A stretch of DNA of 64,000 bases from positions 62,001 through 126,000 of the forward strand of contig ONMU01000005.1 of the NCBI GenBank assembly GCA_900319035.1, given 5' to 3'. Below the pieces are notes generated by a model. It made no database searches. It had not been told where the DNA came from and worked only from the letters and a program-made list of their open reading frames with translations. Position numbers and translations under genes: made by a program. This document shows, one piece after another, positions 42,288 to 50,473 of this stretch; position 1 is the stretch's first letter; every line of letters starts with the position of its first letter. Source of the DNA: an uncultured Bacteroidales bacterium. Its GTDB lineage: Bacteria; Bacteroidota; Bacteroidia; Bacteroidales; Paludibacteraceae.

Positions 42288-43100
42288 ATGACAAAGAAAC
42301 AAAAACGACATACTATCGCATCTATCGGAACGGTACTTTTTATGATCTTACTGTTCCTGTTGCTATGGTTTATCAAGCTGACCGCCTTCAAACCCGAAGA
42401 GGAAGAAGGTGTCGAGGTAGCTTTCGGCGAAGTGGCTGATGCCGGAGGTTACATGGCGGAGCAGTCGGAGGCAGTGCCGATGCCTGCACCCGTACCTGCA
42501 GCACCGCAGTCTGCTTCTTCTCCTTCGGACAATGATCTGATGACCCAAGAGGACGAAGAATCGTTGGCTTTGCGCCGTGAGCAGGAGAAGAAAGAGCGTG
42601 AACGCAAAGAAGCCGAGGCGGCTGAGAAACAACGTCAGCGTGAGGAGCAGGCACGGCTCGAAGAGGAGCGTAAGGCGCGTGAGGCAGCCGAGGCGGCACA
42701 ACGTGCCAAAGAAGCCGAAGCTATAGCAAAGGCTAATCAGTTCGGTTCGCTCTTTGGACAAACGGGTAATACCCAAGGCTCCGGAAGTAGCCAAGGTTCC
42801 GGACAGCGAGGCAATCCTGTGGGACACGGTTCGGTAGGAGGTAACTCGTGGAGCCTTGCCGGTCGTGGTATCAAAGGTACTCTGCCGCAACCGTCCAATG
42901 ACTTCAAGCAAGAAGGAAAAGTAGTGGTACGAATCCGTGTAAACGCAGCCGGACAGGTAAAGGAAGCTACTATCATCGGCGGCGATGTGTCGGATAAACA
43001 AACCCAACAACTGGCTCTTGATGCAGCGCGTAAGGCGAAGTTCACGGAGGGCGAGCATGATCAGATCGGAACAATCACCTATATATTTAAATTAAACTAA
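42288..43100 (+). CDS. TonB-like energy transducer
   Basis: 270 residues from MTKKQKRHTIASIG; an in-frame TTG 15 nt earlier lies in the hairpin. One N-terminal membrane helix (VLFMILLFLLLWFIKL), a charged coiled-coil linker rich in E/R/K/A (residues ~95-145), a G/S/Q segment, and a C-terminal TonB domain (KVVVRIRVNAAGQVKEATI). It couples ExbBD to outer-membrane transporters. The FGSLFGQTGN motif before the linker end is common in this Bacteroidetes subfamily. Confidence 0.9.
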   Translation: MTKKQKRHTIASIGTVLFMILLFLLLWFIKLTAFKPEEEEGVEVAFGEVADAGGYMAEQSEAVPMPAPVPAAPQSASSPSDNDLMTQEDEESLALRREQEKKERERKEAEAAEKQRQREEQARLEEERKAREAAEAAQRAKEAEAIAKANQFGSLFGQTGNTQGSGSSQGSGQRGNPVGHGSVGGNSWSLAGRGIKGTLPQPSNDFKQEGKVVVRIRVNAAGQVKEATIIGGDVSDKQTQQLALDAARKAKFTEGEHDQIGTITYIFKLN

Positions 43101-43160
43101 TTAGTCAGATGGTCAAATCAATGACCAAATGGTAAATGATTAAATCGTAAATGACTTTAT
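43100..43160. repeat. Family m junction tract, plus strand
   Basis: CAGATGGTCAAATCAATGACC and AAATGGTAAATGATTAAATCG words between tonB and the DJ-1 gene; the last word meets its ATG. Confidence 0.8.
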
Positions 43161-43686
43161 GAATTATCTCTTTCTTGACAATGGTTTTGAGGAAATCGAA
43201 GCAATCACCACTATCGATTTACTGCGTCGCGCGAACATCGCGCTGACGACTGTTTCCGTAACCGGTAATCCCATGGTTCTTGGGGCGCATAACATCGCCG
43301 TAGAAGCCGATGGTCTTCTGGATAAGATCGACTTCTCGGATGCCGAGATGCTCATCCTGCCGGGAGGACAAACCAAACTCGGTGAATATTCCGCATTGTG
43401 CGATCTGTTAGTGGAACATAACAAAGCAGATAAACTGATAGCTGCTATCTGTGCCGCTCCGTCGGTATTGGGTAAACTCGGTATCTTGGAGGGCAAGCAG
43501 GCTACCTGTTATCCGGGATTCCAAGATGCGTTAGGGGAAAGTTATGTGGGAGGTCTGGTGGTGGAGTCCAAGAATGTGATCACAGCCAAAGGACCCGGCT
43601 TGAGTGCCGATTTCGCTTTCTGTATCATTGAGCGTCTCAAAGGCTCCGATGTAGCCGACGCGGTATATGATGCAGCGCAGTATTAA
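43159..43686 (+). CDS. DJ-1/PfpI family protein
   Basis: 175 residues. DJ-1 fold: MNYLFLDNGFEEIEAITTIDLLRRA, the acid in the FEEIE loop, and the nucleophile-elbow AAICAAPSVLGKLG (Cys). Close to the ThiJ/YajL-type group; a deglycase, chaperone or oxidative-stress role is possible but unproven. Its stop overlaps the coaE stop on the other strand (TTAA). Confidence 0.93.
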   Translation: MNYLFLDNGFEEIEAITTIDLLRRANIALTTVSVTGNPMVLGAHNIAVEADGLLDKIDFSDAEMLILPGGQTKLGEYSALCDLLVEHNKADKLIAAICAAPSVLGKLGILEGKQATCYPGFQDALGESYVGGLVVESKNVITAKGPGLSADFAFCIIERLKGSDVADAVYDAAQY

Positions 43687-44318
43687 GAGAGAAACTGAAT
43701 GATCTCGTTCGCGAGATCGGAGATAGAAGTCCTACCATCATTGATGATGGTCAGGACTTTTTTTGTTGCCTTTTGCTCATCAGTAGGATGGAACTGTTGT
43801 GCGCGCATACGCGCGCGTACCTTATTGATATGCTCCTCCGTCGCGTCTCCATGGTAGTCGCGTGCGATCGTTCGTTGAAGCCGTACCTCTTCCGGTGCAT
43901 CCACCACTACGATCCTGTCGCATAAGCTGTCTATACCTGCCTCAAAGAGAATAGCCGACTCCACGAAGAGCACGCTGAACTCTGAATTCTGAACTCTGAA
44001 TTCTGAACTCTGAACTCTGATCTCTTCCTTGACCGCCGGATGAACGATTGCATTGAGTTGCTGTAATAACTCGGGTTCGGCAAAGACCCGCTGCGAGACA
44101 TAAGAGGTGTTGTAACTGCCGGTGAAAGGATGTTGAGGCGAAGGCACGAACGCCTCGGTGCCCAAGAGCGCAATGATGGCTTTGCGAACCTCTGCGTTCT
44201 CCACAATGATCCGTTTGGCTTCTCTATCGCAGTCATAGACCGCGTAGCCACGTGCAGCTAAAACCTGCACAATAGTGGATTTACCACTTCCGATACCTCC
44301 TGTGATGCCTACTAACAT
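43683..44318 (-). CDS. coaE: Dephospho-CoA kinase
   Basis: 211 residues. It phosphorylates dephospho-CoA in the last CoA step. P-loop GITGGIGSGKSTIVQVL, YDCDREAKRI and the lid RTIARDYHG are present. A family b tract adds VQSSEFRVQNSEFS between the helix KEEIR and the strand VLFVESAILFEAG. Convergent with the DJ-1 gene. Confidence 0.95.
   Translation of the reverse strand: MLVGITGGIGSGKSTIVQVLAARGYAVYDCDREAKRIIVENAEVRKAIIALLGTEAFVPSPQHPFTGSYNTSYVSQRVFAEPELLQQLNAIVHPAVKEEIRVQSSEFRVQNSEFSVLFVESAILFEAGIDSLCDRIVVVDAPEEVRLQRTIARDYHGDATEEHINKVRARMRAQQFHPTDEQKATKKVLTIINDGRTSISDLANEIIQFLS
43974..44022. repeat. Family b tract inside coaE
   Basis: Six alternating CTGAACTCTGAATT/CTGAACTCT words, in frame as RVQSSEFRVQNSEFS. 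Confidence 0.95.
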
Positions 44319-44321
44319 ATT

Positions 44322-44384
44322 TTGTCTTTATTCTTTTAGCGAAGCGGTCTTTGCTCTTTCAGCGTAGCGGTCTAAAACTGAAAG
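44322..44384. repeat. Family j junction tract
   Basis: TTTAGCGAAGCGGTCTTTGC and TTTCAGCGTAGCGGTCTAA words between coaE and the MBOAT gene; supplies the MBOAT C-terminal FQF and stop. Confidence 0.85.
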
Positions 44385-46336
44385 TATATAAACGGTTGCA
44401 TCTCAGCCGTGACGAACTGATAGATCACCACGATAGCAACGCAAGCTACTATCACCATGAGCCATAAAGGCATTGCACTGAATGCCAAACGGTACCTTCT
44501 CTTCCAGTTGGTTGGCAGCCAGTGGATCATCATTCCGGCAACGAACATCGCTACAACCCATCGGTACTCCCATAGAAACTCAGGAATGATGGCATTGCTC
44601 CATGCGCCACCTATCTGATTGACCATGTTCTTTGCCGTGTTCCATGCTACCTCGTTGGCGGTCTCCGGATCGAGGTTACTGCTGCTTCGGAAGAAAAGAC
44701 GGGTGAAGGTGATAAACGTGAAGGTCTGTAGAATCGCCCAGACGGTGGATAGCGAGTTCGCAAACCGGTTCTCTCTTTCGGAGATCTCCTCCCTGTCCAG
44801 CGAGATGAGCCAATAGACATACCGAATAGCGGTACCGAGCCAGATGAGTGCCGACCAGACCGCAAACATACGCCATACTGGCAGGTTCGTGAAGAAATCC
44901 GCTACACACAAACCTGCTGTCAGCAAGGTGATGCTCGCAAAACGAAGATGCCAATTCATCTTCCGCCAGATCTTCTCAATGATCATTCCGAAACCGTTGA
45001 TACCGCCCCATATGATGAAATTCCAACTTGCTCCATGCCAAAGACCGCCCAAGACCTGCGTGATGAACGAGTTCAGATTTGCGTAGAGAAGCTTCAGATT
45101 TGAGGATTTGAAGATTTGAAGATTTGAAGATTGCGCCCAATGGTTGTATATCGCTACGCATACCATGAATACGGCAAAGGGCACGAGGATCTGCCACCAC
45201 CATCCTGTCAAGGCGGCGGAGACAAAAGCAATCAAGCTTAACCAGAAATACGTACCAAAACCGATCTTCCTGTTGCCGCCTAAGGGTATATACAGATAGG
45301 TCTTCAGCCAGCGTCCTAAGGACATATGCCATCTTCTCCAGAACTCCTGTGGACTTTGGCTCTTATAGGGCGAGTTGAAGTTCATCGGCAGGTAGAATCC
45401 CATCAGCATCGCTACGCCGATAGCTATATCCGTATAACCCGAGAAGTCCGCATAGACCTGCAGCGAGTAGGCAAAGAGCGCAAACAGGTTCTCGAATCCC
45501 GAGAAGAGCAAGGGGTTGTCAAACACACGGTCAATGAGATTCACTGCCAAGTAATCCGACATGATGATCTTCTTCGCCAAACCATTTAAGATCCAGAAAA
45601 CCGCTATACCGAACAACCTCCGGCTCAGACGGAACGGTTTGTATAGTTGTGGAATGAACTCCTCTGCACGCACGATAGGTCCGGCTACCAACTGCGGGAA
45701 GAAAGAGACGTAGAACCCAAAATCGAGTATGTTCTTCACCGGCTGAATACGTCCCCTAAAGACATCCGCCGTATAGGAGATCACTTGGAAGATATAGAAC
45801 GAGATACCTACCGGCAGCACGATCGTATCGACACTGAACCGACCTGCTTCGGCAAAACCGTTACCCACATAGGCGAAGATGTCAAACACGCGGAATCCGG
45901 TGCCGAACAGGTCATTGATCATGTTCGTGAAGAAATACGCGTACTTGAAATATGCCAATAACCCCAAGTCAATGACTACCGAAAGTGCCAAGAAAAGATA
46001 GGCAACAGGTAACTTGTAATTTTTAATTCGTAATTCGTAATTGTTAATTTGAGAATGTTTAATTCTCTGTGCGATAAGCCAATCGCTCAGCGTCACAAAC
46101 GCCAAGAGAAGCAGGAACAAACCGCTGGTCTTGTAGTAAAAGAACCAACTGACGAACAGCAGATATACATTGCGCAGATGGAGTCTTCCTTTCTCCTTTC
46201 CTGTCCCGCTATTCCCTATTATCAGCGCGAATAGCGCATACACGATCGCAAAGAACGCCCAGAAATAGAACTGAGTGAACAATAACGGGCTATTCTCGTC
46301 AAAAGCAAATATGTAATGTAAAAAGTCCACCTTCAA
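44372..46336 (-). CDS. MBOAT-family O-acyltransferase (AlgI/PatA-like)
   Basis: About 654 residues with 11 or more membrane helices. MBOAT motifs: SPQEFWRRWHMSLGRWLKTYLYIPLGG and the catalytic His in GGLWHGASWNFIIWGG. It moves an acyl (often acetyl) group across the membrane to an extracytoplasmic glycan; the adjacent SGNH esterase supports such a two-protein acetylation system. There is no ATG: the candidates are TTG at 46336 or GTG two codons later. Two repeat inserts are in frame: HSQINNYELRIKNYKLP (family d) and AQSSNLQIFKSSNLKLL (family l). Confidence 0.92.
   Translation of the reverse strand: MKVDFLHYIFAFDENSPLLFTQFYFWAFFAIVYALFALIIGNSGTGKEKGRLHLRNVYLLFVSWFFYYKTSGLFLLLLAFVTLSDWLIAQRIKHSQINNYELRIKNYKLPVAYLFLALSVVIDLGLLAYFKYAYFFTNMINDLFGTGFRVFDIFAYVGNGFAEAGRFSVDTIVLPVGISFYIFQVISYTADVFRGRIQPVKNILDFGFYVSFFPQLVAGPIVRAEEFIPQLYKPFRLSRRLFGIAVFWILNGLAKKIIMSDYLAVNLIDRVFDNPLLFSGFENLFALFAYSLQVYADFSGYTDIAIGVAMLMGFYLPMNFNSPYKSQSPQEFWRRWHMSLGRWLKTYLYIPLGGNRKIGFGTYFWLSLIAFVSAALTGWWWQILVPFAVFMVCVAIYNHWAQSSNLQIFKSSNLKLLYANLNSFITQVLGGLWHGASWNFIIWGGINGFGMIIEKIWRKMNWHLRFASITLLTAGLCVADFFTNLPVWRMFAVWSALIWLGTAIRYVYWLISLDREEISERENRFANSLSTVWAILQTFTFITFTRLFFRSSSNLDPETANEVAWNTAKNMVNQIGGAWSNAIIPEFLWEYRWVVAMFVAGMMIHWLPTNWKRRYRLAFSAMPLWLMVIVACVAIVVIYQFVTAEMQPFIYFQF
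45093..45134. repeat. Family l tract inside the MBOAT gene
   Basis: TTCAGATTTGAGGATTTGAAG and repeated ATTTGAAG words, in frame as SSNLQIFKSSNLK, in a loop between membrane helices. Confidence 0.92.
46012..46065. repeat. Family d tract inside the MBOAT gene
   Basis: TTGTAATTTTTAATTCGTAATTCG and following words, in frame as INNYELRIKNYKL. Confidence 0.9.
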
Positions 46337-46372
46337 TTATCTCCTTTCACCTTTCACCTTTCCATTTCCTCT
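46330..46372. repeat. Family n junction tract
   Basis: ACCTTCAATTATCTCCTTTCACC and TTTCACCTTTCC words; covers the SGNH stop and the non-ATG start of the MBOAT gene. Confidence 0.8.
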
Positions 46373-47673
46373 CCTTCCAAAATCCACTGTACTACAGCGT
46401 TTCCGGCTTTGCGGGCACCGCTGCGCATGAAATGGATACCGTCGCTGCCTGCCAAACCGTTCTCTTTCCAACGAGCCATACTTCCGGCACCGCCCATATA
46501 GTTGAAAAGACTGAAATAGGCGATATTCTCCTCCATTGCCATCTTCCTAAGCAGGCGATCCATATAAGGTATCATCGGATACGTGATCCATTCTCCGTTT
46601 TCCTGCGTCAGCATATCACTCGGACCGATGAAGAGGATAGACGCCTCTGGTGCGCAGGATTGCAAATACCGAACCTGCTCGCGCAAACCCTTGACAATCG
46701 AACTGATGGTACTCGGGTTCTTGTTAAATGGTATCGCATTTCCGCCAAACTGCATGATGATCAGCGTCACGTTCTGCTCGCGGTAGAATGAACTCAGTTG
46801 CTGACGGTCGATCTTCGTGAAGACGGTTCCTAAACATCCGCGCATAGGGATATTGTCCACGATGACACCGGTCTTGCTCTCCTGCGAAAGGGCATAGACG
46901 GAACCTTTGCCGGACAGATAAACGGAGTCGCCGGACGTCCTGTAATGAACGCTGCTGTCGGCGAAGATGCGCCATGTGTTGTAACGTGCGTTATTGTCCT
47001 GCGGCGTACAGATTGCGATGACTTCTTCACTGCCGCTTACGAGACTGTCGTTCATCACTGCCACTTGTCCCATCACGCCGTAGAGACCGTCCTCACGTTG
47101 CGTCCGTTTAGGTCCATAGACCATGTATCGCTGCGGACCTTGAGCAGGCTGTATCTGTTTGCCGTTCATGACAAGACGCTGTCTAACCGTACGGCTCGGG
47201 ATCGTCTGAGCCAAAGGCAGCAGACCTGCTCCGGAACCGCCGTAACGGCTCTGCAAGGCTTCGCGTATCTGTTGCGTCATTCGGTCTTCTTCTATCTGGC
47301 TGTCTCCGTAATGAAGCACCCTCACTTTCTTGGTGTCGGCTTGATCCAACGAAGCGTAGAAGGACTTCAGGAAGACGCGGCTGTCAACAGTGCTGTCCAC
47401 CGCCACACGAGGTACCTCTATACGCGGCTCTTCTTTTACTTCTGGGGATTCGGGTAGGATAGTATCTTGCGGCTCAGGAAGGCTTGCATCTATCTCCTCC
47501 TCTATCTCCTCACATTCCTGTTGAGACGTAGTGGGGTTTCCTATCACCTCTGCTAAGGTCGGCCACCTCAGTTCGTACTCATGGTACACAACCCTTCCCG
47601 GCAGAACCATACTCAGCCCTGCCAAACCTGCCATTATACAAGCAATAAATATGAATACTTTACTGGGACTCAA
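46354..47673 (-). CDS. SGNH/GDSL-type esterase, membrane-anchored
   Basis: About 439 residues with one N-terminal membrane helix (FIFIACIMAGLAGLSMVLPG), an acidic Pro/Glu linker, then an SGNH hydrolase: block I VRVLHYGDSQIEEDRM (Ser), IIMQFGGNAIP (Asn) and GSDGIHFMRSGARKAG (Asp-x-x-His). Together with the adjacent MBOAT protein it probably acetylates or deacetylates a glycan in the periplasm. The only plausible start is a TTG inside a family a tract; an in-frame stop lies two codons upstream and the first ATG is 13 codons in. Confidence 0.85.
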   Translation of the reverse strand: MSPSKVFIFIACIMAGLAGLSMVLPGRVVYHEYELRWPTLAEVIGNPTTSQQECEEIEEEIDASLPEPQDTILPESPEVKEEPRIEVPRVAVDSTVDSRVFLKSFYASLDQADTKKVRVLHYGDSQIEEDRMTQQIREALQSRYGGSGAGLLPLAQTIPSRTVRQRLVMNGKQIQPAQGPQRYMVYGPKRTQREDGLYGVMGQVAVMNDSLVSGSEEVIAICTPQDNNARYNTWRIFADSSVHYRTSGDSVYLSGKGSVYALSQESKTGVIVDNIPMRGCLGTVFTKIDRQQLSSFYREQNVTLIIMQFGGNAIPFNKNPSTISSIVKGLREQVRYLQSCAPEASILFIGPSDMLTQENGEWITYPMIPYMDRLLRKMAMEENIAYFSLFNYMGGAGSMARWKENGLAGSDGIHFMRSGARKAGNAVVQWILEGEEMER

Positions 47674-47692
47674 ATCTCAAATCTCAAATCAT
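47669..47692. repeat. Family a junction tract
   Basis: CTCAAATCTCAAATCTCAAATC between trkH and the SGNH gene; contains the SGNH TTG start. Confidence 0.92.
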
Positions 47693-47693
47693 T

Positions 47694-49142
47694 TTACTTC
47701 TTCCACAACGCCCTGCTGAACAACAGCAAGATGGTGAATATCTCCAAACGTCCGATGAGCATGACGAAGGTCGCTACCCATTTTGCGATGGTCGGGAAGG
47801 CGGCATAACATCCGCTGGAACCCCATTGACCGATGGACACACCCACATTACCTATCATTGAAACGGCTACCCCCAAGGACTCGTCAAAACCGATACCGCA
47901 AGCACAGAAACACAGCGAAGCAGCCACGATGATCGCCATGTAGAAGAACATAAACGCTACCACGTTACTGGTGGTCTGCTCGCGAAGGGTCAAGCCGTTG
48001 AACCGCACAGGGATGACCGCATTCGGGTGAATACGACGTTTGATCTCCGCGTTAGCTGATTTGGCAAAAATAGCCAAACGTACCCATTTGATACCTCCGG
48101 CTGTTGAACCCGATGCACCGCCTGTGAGCATAAGGAAGAACACGATCATCCATAGGAAAGGAGGCCAAACCATATAATCCGCTGCAACAAATCCTGTACT
48201 GGTGATCGTCGCAATGGAGGTAAAGAAACCTATTCGGATGCTGGATAGCAGATGCGTATGAAGGAGCAGACCTCCGGAAAGTACCAGACCAGCTATGATA
48301 CAAGCCCCTACGTACCAACGCGTCTCCTCGTCACGGATCAGGCGCATCGGCTTGCCGCGGAAAGCATAGATCAGCTGCGTGAAGTTAATACCCGAGAGGA
48401 GCATAAACACTATGATGATCCATTGGATCGCGGGAGAGTACGAGATCACGCTGTCGTTATGAGTAGAGAATCCTCCGGTGGAGATGGTTGCCATCGAGTG
48501 ACAGATAGCGTCAAACCGTCCCATACCAAACAGCCATAACAGCACTCCTTCGCCAATGGTCAGAAGGATATACGTCAACCACATATGTCGGGCGGTGTCG
48601 GCTATACGGGGACTCAGTTTGTCGTAACTGACACCTGTCACCTCGGCGCTGTAGAGCTGCATTCCTCCCAAACCGAACATAGGCAGGATAGCTACACTCA
48701 GCACGATGATACCCATACCTCCTATCCATTGGGAGAGCGAACGCCATAAGAGGATCGAACGGCTCTGAGCCGCTACGTCCGTGAAGACGGTAGAACCGGT
48801 GGTGGTGAAACCCGCCATGGCTTCGTACCAAGCGTTGGTGATCTCCGGCAACGCGCCGCTCAACCAATAGGGTAGCAATCCGAATAACGAATAGACGATC
48901 CAGACCATCGCTACGATGACGTAGCCTTCACGTTCGCCTACACGCTTCTCTGCGTGACGACCGGCTGCTAACATCCACCAACTGCTCATCCATGTTACGA
49001 AAGTGGAGATGAGCCATGCGCCGAGATCCGGTTCATCGTACCACCAAGCCGCAAAAGTAGGAATGAGCATGAACTGCGCCTCTAAGAGGGTCAGCACGCC
49101 CATGGTCTTGAAAACTAACCTCCAGTTGAATGTTCGTGTCAT
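47694..49142 (-). CDS. trkH: Potassium uptake protein TrkH
   Basis: 482 residues; membrane subunit of the Trk/Ktr K+ transporter. Selectivity-filter-like loops: GFTTTGSTVF, SISTGGFSTHN-like MATISTGGFSTHND, ITSTGFVAADY and MIGNVGVSIGQWG. It works with TrkA, encoded immediately upstream with a 4-nt overlap. Confidence 0.96.
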   Translation of the reverse strand: MTRTFNWRLVFKTMGVLTLLEAQFMLIPTFAAWWYDEPDLGAWLISTFVTWMSSWWMLAAGRHAEKRVGEREGYVIVAMVWIVYSLFGLLPYWLSGALPEITNAWYEAMAGFTTTGSTVFTDVAAQSRSILLWRSLSQWIGGMGIIVLSVAILPMFGLGGMQLYSAEVTGVSYDKLSPRIADTARHMWLTYILLTIGEGVLLWLFGMGRFDAICHSMATISTGGFSTHNDSVISYSPAIQWIIIVFMLLSGINFTQLIYAFRGKPMRLIRDEETRWYVGACIIAGLVLSGGLLLHTHLLSSIRIGFFTSIATITSTGFVAADYMVWPPFLWMIVFFLMLTGGASGSTAGGIKWVRLAIFAKSANAEIKRRIHPNAVIPVRFNGLTLREQTTSNVVAFMFFYMAIIVAASLCFCACGIGFDESLGVAVSMIGNVGVSIGQWGSSGCYAAFPTIAKWVATFVMLIGRLEIFTILLLFSRALWKK

Positions 49143-50473
49143 TTGAAGAATCGCTCTAATTGTCTAATTACATGGCTCTTACAGAAGACGACTACCAAGT
49201 CTCCGGAGATGATCTGCGTCTCGCCGTTCACCAATATACCTTCTCCTGCACGTACGATACCGCCTATATTCGCCTCGTCCGGCAGGTCCATATCTTTCAC
49301 TTTATGACGAGTGATAGTGCTGCCTTCTTTGGCGTAGAACTCCACGATCTCGGCGTCGGCACTCGTCAGGTTATGTACGCCTCGAACGGACGCGTCCAAG
49401 AGCATCTGGTAGATATACGAAGCTGCGATGGTCTTTTTGTTGAGTACCGTTCCGATATCCAGACCTTCCGCCATGGGGATATAATCGAGGTTCTCCACCT
49501 CTGCGATGGTCTTACGGACACCAAAACGCTTAGCGGCAAGGCAAGCGAAGATGTTCGCCTCGCTGCTGTCTGTGATAGCTACGAAAGCGTCGGCATCTTG
49601 GATGCCTTCCTCTTTGAGCACGTCCATATCCGTTCCGTCATCGTTGATAATCAGCGCGTTAGGAACCTTATCGCTCAGTATATTACACAACTCGCGGTCT
49701 TTCTCGATGATCTTGATACTCATCTCATCCGTCAGTTCGGTAGCCGCCTTGCGGGCAATACGTCCGCCGCCGAAGAAGATGACGTTCTTGATCTCGCGTT
49801 TGGACTTACCGAGTTCCTCACGCATGAACTCCATGTTTTCTTTCGGGCACACGCAATATACCATGTCGTTCTCCTCCACCATATCTTGTCCGCGAGGAAT
49901 GAGGGTTGTTTGCTCGCGTTTGATGGCTACAATACGGTATTTGCCGTGGTTATAGATGCCGGAAGCAAAAGTCTTACCGATGATCTTAGCTCCGGCACGC
50001 ACTTTGATGATACAAAGCTCCAATGCACCCTGACACAGATGCAGGTGATACCGCATCCAGTTGGTACGCAGGCTCTCTTCGATCTCATTGGCTGCAAGCA
50101 CCTCCGGATAGATCAGGTGGTTCAGACCCATAGCTTCGAAAAACTTGCGGTTCTCCGGCAGCAGGTACTCGTAGTTATCGATTCGCGCAAGAGTTCGTTT
50201 GGCGCCGAGTGAGTTGGCGATGAGGCAAGCTGTCATGTTCTCTGCCTCGTTTGGGGTAACGGAGATGAACAAGTCACATCCGTCCACACCTATATCGCGC
50301 TGGTCGTGGATAGAAGTGGGGTTACCCACTTTCGTGAGCATGTCGTAGTTGGCGCTCAGGTCACCAAGCCTTTCTTGGCTCTCGTCCAAGAGGCTGATCT
50401 CCATGTCTTCGCGGCTAAGCAGTTTCGCCAAATGCGTTCCTACTTCGCCTGCACCTGCAATAACGATTCGCAT
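49139..50473 (-). CDS. trkA: Trk system NAD-binding regulator TrkA
   Basis: 444 residues: two RCK modules, each with a Rossmann start (MRIVIAGAGEVGTHLAKLL and KNVIFFGGGRIARKAATEL) and a TrkA-C tail. It gates TrkH by binding nucleotides on the cytoplasmic side. It overlaps dxs by 34 nt and trkH by 4 nt, so all three are coupled. Confidence 0.96.
   Translation of the reverse strand: MRIVIAGAGEVGTHLAKLLSREDMEISLLDESQERLGDLSANYDMLTKVGNPTSIHDQRDIGVDGCDLFISVTPNEAENMTACLIANSLGAKRTLARIDNYEYLLPENRKFFEAMGLNHLIYPEVLAANEIEESLRTNWMRYHLHLCQGALELCIIKVRAGAKIIGKTFASGIYNHGKYRIVAIKREQTTLIPRGQDMVEENDMVYCVCPKENMEFMREELGKSKREIKNVIFFGGGRIARKAATELTDEMSIKIIEKDRELCNILSDKVPNALIINDDGTDMDVLKEEGIQDADAFVAITDSSEANIFACLAAKRFGVRKTIAEVENLDYIPMAEGLDIGTVLNKKTIAASYIYQMLLDASVRGVHNLTSADAEIVEFYAKEGSTITRHKVKDMDLPDEANIGGIVRAGEGILVNGETQIISGDLVVVFCKSHVIRQLERFFK

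Noticed and set aside
49160..50212. 350-codon frame antisense to trkA
   Set aside because: Shadow of trkA codon usage; no start signals or domain.
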